Part shown: piece after piece, positions 16,853-21,946 of the stretch | Numbering within the stretch: position 1 is the stretch's first letter | Layout: each line of letters starts with the position of its first letter | NCBI GenBank assembly: GCA_937899155.1 | Contig: CALDJM010000030.1 | Span: 1 to 23,945, forward strand | Direction of reading: 5' to 3' | DNA: 23,945 nt | Origin: an uncultured bacterium | GTDB taxonomy: Bacteria; Patescibacteriota; Dojkabacteria; SC72 | The notes under the pieces: model-generated | Databases searched by the model: none | Told to the model about the DNA's origin: nothing | Seen by the model: only the letters and a program-made list of their open reading frames with translations | Translations under genes and position numbers: made by a program

Positions 16853-17611
16853 ATGAAACTATCTTTGGTAATACCAACATACAAAAAACAAAGAGAAGTA
16901 TTGGATCAATTAGAAAGACTCTACGGATATCTTTCTAGAAAGAATCCTAATTTCGAACTCATCTTCGTAATTGATGGGTATGTTGACAATACTAAGGATA
17001 TATTACAGACATATATTAAAGAGAATAGACTTAAAAAAGCCTCCGTTATTGGATACAAACAAAACAGAGGTAAAGGATATGCTGTTAGATACGGTATGAA
17101 AAGAGCAAGTGGTGATATCATTGGCTTCATAGATGCAGATACAGATATCCAAATTAGAACACTTGGTTATGCACTCAAAGCAATAAAGAATGATTCAACA
17201 ATGGCAGTAATACCATCTAAACTTCACACAGACTCTAATGTTGAAATGACTTTTGGAAGAAAGTTCCTCTCATACGGTTTAATACTCTTAAACAAGATGC
17301 TTTTAAAACTTCCTAAGAATGTAGATGATGTTGGTTGTGGTGTTAAGCTTTTTAGAAAAGAATTGGTTGACAGAATACTACCTAAATTAAAGGTAGATAG
17401 ATTTGCAATTGATTCTGAAATATTAAATGAGATTGCTAGAGTAGGGTACTCTGTTTCTGTTATACCTTTCTTCTTAAATAAGAATAGGAGTGATAGTACA
17501 TCTGCAAATATTAAGCAGACATTTGGAATGTTGAAAGACATATTTGCTCTATCTGTAGCTAATAAACTACAGCTTAATACAAATACTTCCTTAGCAAAAC
17601 TTACTAATTAA
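16853..17611 (+). CDS. Family 2 glycosyltransferase (dolichyl-phosphate sugar synthase-like)
   Basis: A 252-residue GT-A fold enzyme: LSLVIPTYKK at the nucleotide-binding first strand, FVIDGYVDNT, NRGKGYAVRYGM, then the metal-binding DADTD near residue 95. The GCGVKLFRKE segment, also family-typical, follows. It should transfer a sugar from a nucleotide donor to a lipid carrier or glycan at the inner membrane. It resembles the polyprenyl-phosphate mannose/glucose synthase branch but has no C-terminal membrane helices. The donor and acceptor cannot be read from sequence. Its 3' end overlaps the convergent gene by 8 nt. TAATAT lies 5 nt before the ATG, and no Shine-Dalgarno is present. Confidence 0.88.
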   Translation: MKLSLVIPTYKKQREVLDQLERLYGYLSRKNPNFELIFVIDGYVDNTKDILQTYIKENRLKKASVIGYKQNRGKGYAVRYGMKRASGDIIGFIDADTDIQIRTLGYALKAIKNDSTMAVIPSKLHTDSNVEMTFGRKFLSYGLILLNKMLLKLPKNVDDVGCGVKLFRKELVDRILPKLKVDRFAIDSEILNEIARVGYSVSVIPFFLNKNRSDSTSANIKQTFGMLKDIFALSVANKLQLNTNTSLAKLTN

Positions 17612-18608
17612 AACCTTTCTTTAAACCATCTAAGAATTTCTTATAATCACCCAATACATCTCCTGTTGGACTTGTTTCAATTACAATACCTGGTAATTTC
17701 TGACCTCTAAACTGTCTTTCCTTTAACCATTGACCAATCTTTTTATTAAATTCTATATTATCCCCCAACGGTAGGTGTGTTCTTACAGAATCTTCTGTAA
17801 ACTCCTGTCCACTTAAAGAAAGGTAAAGAGGTAGGTACTCTTTATTATACCTCTCAAAAAGCTCAACTAGTGAGAGAAGACTTCTATCTTCTTTAGGTAA
17901 GCCTCCCATATCTAAGTCAATACCGAAGTGAAGGTCTCTGTTTTGTTGATCGTCTTTAACCTGTTCAAACATATTAAGAAAATCTTGAGCTTTACCATCT
18001 CCCATCTTACTATTTGGTTCTATTACCCATATTACATTCTTCCCTTCATCTTTTAACTTAGAATTCACTTCTCTTATCTTTCTAATCTCATCTTCTAGAG
18101 TCACTGTTTCAATACATGTCCTTATCTTAACAATATCTTGATTCATACTTTTTACAGCATCAATTACACTACCTTTCTGATCTTTTTCAGAATGAGATTG
18201 GAGTAGGGCATATGCATATTCCTGAGCTAGAGCTACACCTAAAGCTAGCCCTGAATATCCTTGTCCTTTTACCCTGTGATATTTCTCTTTCAGAAAATCT
18301 TGATTAAATTTAACTAAGTATGGATAGTCAATGGAGAAGATCAAACCTTTCATCTGTTCAGGCTTAATAGCAGAGGCAAGTGTAGACACTCCAAAGTGTA
18401 CATCTTTTCCAAATACTCCCTCTGTTATATCTTTTGCTTCTAGAGCATTCTTTACAACTATATCTGTGTATGCTTTCTTTGAGATAGCTTCTAAAACCAA
18501 CCCTTTTACTGCACCTACAGTTCCCCCATGTTCATTTGCATTACCTAGAGAGGTTGAGCTTATCTCTATATCTAGTTCTGCTTCAGGTGTGTTGTATATG
18601 TTTTCCAT
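17604..18608 (-). CDS. Putative TIM-barrel protein, sugar isomerase / AP endonuclease 2-like
   Basis: A 334-residue cytoplasmic protein. Several segments look like TIM-barrel strands ending in acidic or polar residues: VIWVIEPN, HFGIDLDMGG, LPLYLSLSG, then THLPLGDNIEF and GIVIETSP. The order Glu, Asp, His-x-PLGD, Glu resembles the metal-site layout of the xylose isomerase-like superfamily (sugar isomerases, endonuclease IV). The match is to the fold, not to a known enzyme, and the N-terminal ~60 residues are not recognised. Its promoter is back to back with that of the plus-strand 211-residue gene. It is convergent with the glycosyltransferase, ends overlapping by 8 nt. Confidence 0.6.
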   Translation of the reverse strand: MENIYNTPEAELDIEISSTSLGNANEHGGTVGAVKGLVLEAISKKAYTDIVVKNALEAKDITEGVFGKDVHFGVSTLASAIKPEQMKGLIFSIDYPYLVKFNQDFLKEKYHRVKGQGYSGLALGVALAQEYAYALLQSHSEKDQKGSVIDAVKSMNQDIVKIRTCIETVTLEDEIRKIREVNSKLKDEGKNVIWVIEPNSKMGDGKAQDFLNMFEQVKDDQQNRDLHFGIDLDMGGLPKEDRSLLSLVELFERYNKEYLPLYLSLSGQEFTEDSVRTHLPLGDNIEFNKKIGQWLKERQFRGQKLPGIVIETSPTGDVLGDYKKFLDGLKKGFN

Positions 18609-18638
18609 TTCTATATGTTATCTCAAATTTAATTTTTA

Positions 18639-18667
18639 ATTATATCATTAAGTGATGGTATTGCAAA
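18639..18667 (-). promoter_or_regulatory. Promoter of the TIM-barrel gene
   Basis: On the minus strand, TTTGCA (18667-18662), 17-nt spacer, perfect TATAAT (18644-18639); leader about 24 nt. Its -35 hexamer overlaps the -35 of the divergent plus-strand promoter (TTGCAA, 18661-18666) by five bases, so the two cannot be occupied at once. Confidence 0.6.
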
Positions 18668-18689
18668 AATTGATGGCTTATAGTATAAT
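18661..18689 (+). promoter_or_regulatory. Upstream promoter P1 of the 211-residue protein gene
   Basis: TTGCAA, 17-nt spacer, perfect TATAAT (18684-18689). It lies in the first copy of a 25-nt repeat (18677-18701) that covers the -10 and the start region. Confidence 0.75.
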
Positions 18690-18808
18690 ATGGATAGTTA
18701 AACAACCTGCTCTTTAAAAAGAATACAAAACTACTCCCAACTGATTACATGTTGACAATTTTAGTATCTTATAGTATAATATAGATAGTTAAGTAATAGA
18801 TCCTGCTC
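18677..18808 (+). repeat. Direct repeat duplicating promoter -10 and start regions
   Basis: Copies at 18677-18701 and 18768-18792 agree at 24 of 25 positions and begin CTTATAGTATAATAT. Each is followed by CCTGCTC (18706-18712 and 18802-18808) after 4 and 9 nt. The copies lie 91 nt apart. The duplicated part covers the end of the spacer, the -10, the start site and early transcript, but not the -35. Confidence 0.85.
18752..18780 (+). promoter_or_regulatory. Downstream promoter P2, full consensus
   Basis: TTGACA (18752-18757), exactly 17 nt, TATAAT (18775-18780): a perfect sigma-70-type consensus. The predicted start is near 18787, giving a leader of about 340 nt before the ATG at 19128. Confidence 0.85.
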
Positions 18809-18832
18809 ATTAATAATAAATATATTTTTCAA

Positions 18833-19095
18833 ATAAGAATTCATAGAAAAGGAATACTCCTTGTATGAGTTCTTATGAACTCGAAGATCTTTAAAAATTT
18901 CTAAACAATATACATACGATTTATATCAGTATATGTTTAGATAAAATAGTGTGTGATGAAATAGAGATAGAGTAGGGTATTATTCATTTTAAACTCCTTA
19001 CATCTGCTTATTCTATTGGGATGCATGCTAGACCTTATATACAAGATATATATCGGGTGTAGCATGCGTTCCATGAGGAATTTGCAGCAGAAATT
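18833..19095 (+). ncRNA. Structured 5' leader RNA of the 211-residue protein gene
   Basis: A run of hairpins fills this gene-free stretch. (a) 18833-18845 pairs with 18864-18876 (13 pairs, one G-U), with an inner AAGGA/TCCTT stem. (b) An alternative stem, GAGTTC-TTAT-GAACTC (18867-18882), excludes (a). (c) CTAAAC/GTTTAG plus ATATAC/GTATAT, 18901-18940, with one bulge. (d) AATAGAG (18960-18966) with TTCTATT (19011-19017), enclosing GTAGGG/CCTTAC. (e) 19018-19030 with 19060-19072: 13 pairs, two of them G-U, GC-rich. No known riboswitch core was recognised. The segment 18947-18959 lies between (c) and (d) and is complementary to the 3' UTR. Confidence 0.6.
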
Positions 19096-19111
19096 TAGCA
19101 TTCATATATAA

Positions 19112-19118
19112 ATAAGGA
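19112..19118 (+). promoter_or_regulatory. Shine-Dalgarno site
   Basis: AAGGAGA lies 9 nt before the ATG at 19128 and fixes this start. It is the only clear Shine-Dalgarno I found in front of a gene in this window. Confidence 0.8.
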
Positions 19119-19127
19119 GAATTAGAA

Positions 19128-19763
19128 ATGGCTAAAAAAGCAACCCCAAAAAATCCCACTTGGTGGGAAAAAGCAAAAGGCTTCTTTAAAAGAAGTTGGA
19201 AAACAATCCTTGCAGTTTTTCTTATAATAATGGTTGTACTTTTCGTACTTCCATTTGCCATCCAGATTCTGAGGACAACATGGGGGAAAATCCTCCAGCC
19301 AGCACAATCCGTGGTTCGGCAAGAGATCGTCGCTCCACAAGAGCAAGTACAAAAAGTTGTTCCTCTAGCAGAGCCAGCTAAAGTTGAAAGTACAATTTCC
19401 GATCCAATCGGAAACACTGTCTTTGATTTTGGTGACTTTGGTTCATACCAGGTTGTGTACGATACCAACCGTAATATGTATACACTTGGGTGGTGGAATG
19501 AAAACATGGTACAACCAGGAACCAAAAATCTCGCTGACCTGAAAAGGGATGGTGGAAAAATATCATTTACAGTCCCAGCTGACTGCTGGATTAATAACAG
19601 TGCTGGTGCACTGTTTGTAGACGGTATCGAGTGGGACTTAGGGAACTACGGCGAAGCAGATAGAATATCTGAAACAACCTTAATCAAAAAAGGCCAAAAA
19701 ATCACCGTAGAGTACCAACCCGGCAACGATAGTGCTGGTTTTCAACTATGGTTTAAGCCATAA
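19128..19763 (+). CDS. Membrane-anchored surface protein with one copy of an unrecognised domain
   Basis: A 211-residue protein. The basic, Trp-containing N-terminus (residues 1-24) and a strong transmembrane helix (about 25-49) predict N-in/C-out topology. A linker follows, and residues ~95-211 form a domain with the pattern Y..VYD...NMYTLG, V.PGTK.L.DLKRDGG, P.D.WINNS, VDG.EW.LGN and GNDSAGF. The same pattern occurs twice in the next gene's lipoprotein. I do not recognise the family; it looks like an all-beta domain. The gene is richer in G+C than its neighbours, uses CGG and CGT Arg codons rare around it, and has tandem promoters, a structured leader, a Shine-Dalgarno and a hammerhead ribozyme downstream, all suggesting high or special expression. 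Confidence 0.82.
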   Translation: MAKKATPKNPTWWEKAKGFFKRSWKTILAVFLIIMVVLFVLPFAIQILRTTWGKILQPAQSVVRQEIVAPQEQVQKVVPLAEPAKVESTISDPIGNTVFDFGDFGSYQVVYDTNRNMYTLGWWNENMVQPGTKNLADLKRDGGKISFTVPADCWINNSAGALFVDGIEWDLGNYGEADRISETTLIKKGQKITVEYQPGNDSAGFQLWFKP

Positions 19764-19775
19764 GGCTTGAACCAT
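19748..19775 (+). other. Stable hairpin enclosing the stop codon
   Basis: ATGGTTTAAGCC (19748-19759) pairs with GGCTTGAACCAT (19764-19775): 12 pairs, one G-U, with loop ATAA. The TAA stop (19761-19763) lies in the loop. No T-run follows, so it is not a standard terminator. Confidence 0.7.
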
Positions 19776-19870
19776 ACCCTATACTCAAGACTCTGCTAGG
19801 TTCCGAACTGGGATATATCTTTAACTGTGCTTAATTGCATATTAAAACACACATCCCTTTTCACATAACC

Positions 19871-19883
19871 TCATCACACGCTA
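19871..19883 (+). other. 3' UTR segment complementary to the leader
   Basis: TCATCACACGCTA is the reverse complement of TAGTGTGTGATGA at 18947-18959, except for one G-U pair. This gives 13 contiguous pairs about 920 nt apart. It abuts the first base of hammerhead stem III (19884). Confidence 0.65.
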
Positions 19884-19967
19884 GAGTCTTCTAAGACTAT
19901 ATTGTCTTACTGATGAGTCCATATATATTTAATAAAAACATTAAATATATTGAGGACGAAAAGATTT
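19884..19967 (+). ncRNA. Hammerhead ribozyme, type III
   Basis: All conserved core positions are present: CTGATGA (19910-19916) and GAAA (19958-19961). Stem III is 19884-19890 with 19961-19967 (seven pairs, two G-U), including the required U16.1-A15.1. The cleavage site is after C19891 (TTC). Stem I is TAAGAC (19892-19897) with GTCTTA (19904-19909), loop TATATT. Stem II is GTCC (19917-19920) with GGAC (19954-19957), then an internal loop (AT / TGA), an 11-pair AT helix and loop AAAAAC. The open end at stem III makes it type III. The internal loop in stem II could make the usual tertiary contact with loop I. Cleavage would give the upstream mRNA a 2',3'-cyclic phosphate end 128 nt past its stop codon. 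Confidence 0.93.
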
Positions 19968-19983
19968 CCAACATATAAAAACA

Positions 19984-20012
19984 TTGTAATTATACCCATT
20001 ATAGGGTATAAT
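19984..20012 (+). promoter_or_regulatory. Promoter of the lipoprotein gene with overlapping palindrome
   Basis: TTGTAA (19984-19989), 17-nt spacer, perfect TATAAT (20007-20012). A 9-nt inverted repeat, ATTATACCC (19989-19997) and GGGTATAAT (20004-20012), covers the spacer and -10. It could be an operator or a weak RNA hairpin. The leader to 20049 is about 30 nt and very AT-rich. Confidence 0.65.
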
Positions 20013-20048
20013 TAAGTATATTAATTAAATTTAATATATATTAAAACA

Positions 20049-21107
20049 ATGTCAGAATTAAGCAAAAATGAAAGAATTGCAGGAGCAGTAGTAGCTGCAA
20101 CATTAGCAGGCTCTGCAATAGCAGGATGTGCTCCAATAAAAAGCCCATCTGAGTACAACACAGGGTCAAATAATCAAAACATATTACAAATAGAAAACAT
20201 CCCAACATTAGCAGTAAATGATGATCCTACAGATCCATCAATACCCTCTAATTTGGTAAGTGCAGAAGTAGAAACAGCTTCTGAACTAACTCCAGAAAAC
20301 CTACAAATAGATTGGGGAGTATTTGGTATATCCAGAACCCACTACAACTGGGACACTGGTATGTACCACTTAGGTATCTCCCAAGACTATTTAGTAGCCG
20401 AGGGTACTAAAACATTAGAAGATCTTAAAAGAGATGGTGGCACACTAGGCCTACCTAAAGCACCTTTCGATATGATTGTTAACTGCAGTGGTGGAGAAGA
20501 TGGAAAATTCTATGTAGATGGAAAAGAATGGAACTTAGGAAATCCAGTAGAGAGTGAAGAAGGTGATTTTGTAATAGAAGCAGGAAAAGAATTTAAAGCC
20601 GTATGGGAAGCAGGGAATGATTCAGCTGGATTTGAAATCATGATTCCACCAACTGGTAGCTTTGATGATTTTGAATACTCTAAAACAGTCAGACCTAACT
20701 ATCAAACAGAAGCAGAGCAGGCAGAATTTACACCATTAGATTTAGAAACAAACCTTCAGAAATTAGGAACATACAAATGGGTGTATGACTCAATCCAAGA
20801 GAAGTATATACTTCAGATTGCAGAGAAACATCAGGTGAAAGAGGGTGAGATGGATTTAGAAGATGTAAAGCAAAATGGTGGTAAATTCTTTATGTCATTC
20901 CCATGGGATGTAAGGATAAACAGTATTGTAGGTGAAGTTAAAGTTGATGGAAACAAACTTCTTAATGGAAATCCTGTCTATGGAAAGGAAGGAAATATTA
21001 TAAATAAGGAGTATATGATTCCTGCAAATACAATGATTGAAATCACTTACCTAGCAAATAATGCAAGTAATGGATTCCAAGCAGAAATAGATTGGCCAAT
21101 GAAGTAA
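20049..21107 (+). CDS. Lipoprotein with two copies of the same unrecognised domain
   Basis: A 352-residue secreted lipoprotein. A short signal ends in the lipobox IAGC (Cys at about residue 27), so it is anchored to the outer face of the membrane. After a disordered linker come two related domains. The first (about 88-205) has Y.WDTGMYHLG, GTKTLEDLKRDGG, P.DMIVNCS, VDGKEWNLGN and GNDSAGFEIM. The second (about 235-352) is more diverged: YKWVYD...YILQI, EGEMDLEDVKQNGG, P.DVRINS, VDGNKLLNGN and NNASNGFQAEI. The first copy is closer to the single domain of the upstream 211-residue protein. It has its own promoter and no Shine-Dalgarno. Function unknown; a surface binding or structural role is a guess. 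Confidence 0.82.
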   Translation: MSELSKNERIAGAVVAATLAGSAIAGCAPIKSPSEYNTGSNNQNILQIENIPTLAVNDDPTDPSIPSNLVSAEVETASELTPENLQIDWGVFGISRTHYNWDTGMYHLGISQDYLVAEGTKTLEDLKRDGGTLGLPKAPFDMIVNCSGGEDGKFYVDGKEWNLGNPVESEEGDFVIEAGKEFKAVWEAGNDSAGFEIMIPPTGSFDDFEYSKTVRPNYQTEAEQAEFTPLDLETNLQKLGTYKWVYDSIQEKYILQIAEKHQVKEGEMDLEDVKQNGGKFFMSFPWDVRINSIVGEVKVDGNKLLNGNPVYGKEGNIINKEYMIPANTMIEITYLANNASNGFQAEIDWPMK

Positions 21108-21128
21108 AGATATCATTTCAATATCTTT
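21106..21128. terminator. Bidirectional terminator between convergent genes
   Basis: AAAGATAT and ATATCTTT form an 8-pair stem with loop CATTTCA. It overlaps the stop codons of both the plus-strand lipoprotein gene and the minus-strand glycosyltransferase gene, and the symmetric A/T ends give a T tail either way. The stem is AT-rich, so efficiency is uncertain. Confidence 0.5.
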
Positions 21129-21946
21129 CTAGAAAGCTCAAATGCTTTCATAAATAGAGTGGGGGGAAGAATACTTAGTATACTGACTCCCACTTTTTGT
21201 ATATTCCATATGACATACTCCCTAAATGTTGGCCTAATACCTAATTCTTTAATTGCCCAATTTCTAACTTCACTTGTTTTTCTAAAATGATCAACCATCT
21301 TAGATTGACTCTCTGTTTGGAATGTCATTCTGTATTTAAGAACAGTATCTGATAGATTTGCAAACTCTCCTTTGGTACTAAGGGTAAGGAAAAGTTTAAC
21401 ATCTTCTACCTTCCACATATCCTCTGGATACAAACCTATCTCTTCAAGAGTAGATTTTCTGAGTGTGACAGCTGGATGTGCAAAAGGTTGAAAAAGGAAT
21501 CTGTTCTTTTTAAGATCTTTATCTAATTGTGCATACTCCCTATGTCCTGTTATGTTTGAATCAGCATCTACAATATCTATCTGACCACCAACAGCTACAC
21601 AGCTAGGATGAGCCTCTAGATACTCTACCTGCTTTGTAATTCTATCAGGATACATAATGTCATCTGCATCCATTCGTGCTATATATTTACCCTTAGAAGC
21701 TCTAATACCTATATTTATGACATTACCCAAACCATTTTGCTTTTCAACAGCTAATATCTTTACCTTATCATTACTCTCATATTCCTTTAGAATATCCAAT
21801 GTATTATCCGTACTCTTATCATCAACAACTATTATTTCAATATCTTCATATGTTTGATTAATACAGCTATCTAGAGCTTCTTTAATATATTTCTCTCCAT
21901 TATGTACAGGTATGACAACACTCACAAAAGGCTTAATCGAGTCCAT
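21113..21946 (-). CDS. Family 2 glycosyltransferase
   Basis: A 277-residue GT-A enzyme with VSVVIPVHNGEKYIKEALDS at the N-terminus, IIVVDDKSTDNT, GLGNVINIGIRASKGKYIARMDADD (the DxD metal motif, near residue 95), then FAHPAVTLRKS and WKVEDVKLFLTL, the last containing the ED pair typical of the catalytic base region. It is a WcaA/SpsA-like transferase probably acting in surface glycan assembly. Its start overlaps the end of the upstream gene by 14 nt, so it is translated as part of the same operon. Sugar donor and acceptor are not evident. It ends in TGA, which indicates that UGA is a stop here. Confidence 0.9.
   Translation of the reverse strand: MDSIKPFVSVVIPVHNGEKYIKEALDSCINQTYEDIEIIVVDDKSTDNTLDILKEYESNDKVKILAVEKQNGLGNVINIGIRASKGKYIARMDADDIMYPDRITKQVEYLEAHPSCVAVGGQIDIVDADSNITGHREYAQLDKDLKKNRFLFQPFAHPAVTLRKSTLEEIGLYPEDMWKVEDVKLFLTLSTKGEFANLSDTVLKYRMTFQTESQSKMVDHFRKTSEVRNWAIKELGIRPTFREYVIWNIQKVGVSILSILPPTLFMKAFELSRKILK

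Noticed and set aside
18857..18892. Degenerate hammerhead-like TATGAG-hairpin-CTCGAAG in the leader
   Set aside because: The bases that should be the tandem G-A pairs are Watson-Crick paired here, and CTGATGA is not matched.
18940..18990. Possible second hammerhead ribozyme in the leader (GTGATGA), which with the downstream one could release a circular RNA
   Set aside because: The core would need CTGATGA; here C3 is replaced by G and no matching GAAA with stems follows. No CTGATGA exists between 18600 and 19100, so excision by two hammerheads is not supported.
19018..19072. HDV-like ribozyme P1 (GGGATGC with GCGTTCC)
   Set aside because: These bases are simply the base of one continuous 13-pair hairpin; no nested double pseudoknot or catalytic C region is visible.
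19028..19566. Several long minus-strand open frames opposite the 211-residue protein gene
   Set aside because: They arise because that gene is richer in G+C. The plus-strand protein has a Shine-Dalgarno, a membrane helix and a paralogue; the antisense frames have no recognisable features.
18787..19967. Viroid-like or Obelisk-like element (about 1 kb, ~200-residue protein, type III hammerhead)
   Set aside because: The protein has a close paralogue encoded next door, there are ordinary bacterial promoters, and no overall rod-like self-complementarity was found beyond the 13-pair helix. The resemblance is in size and ribozyme type only.
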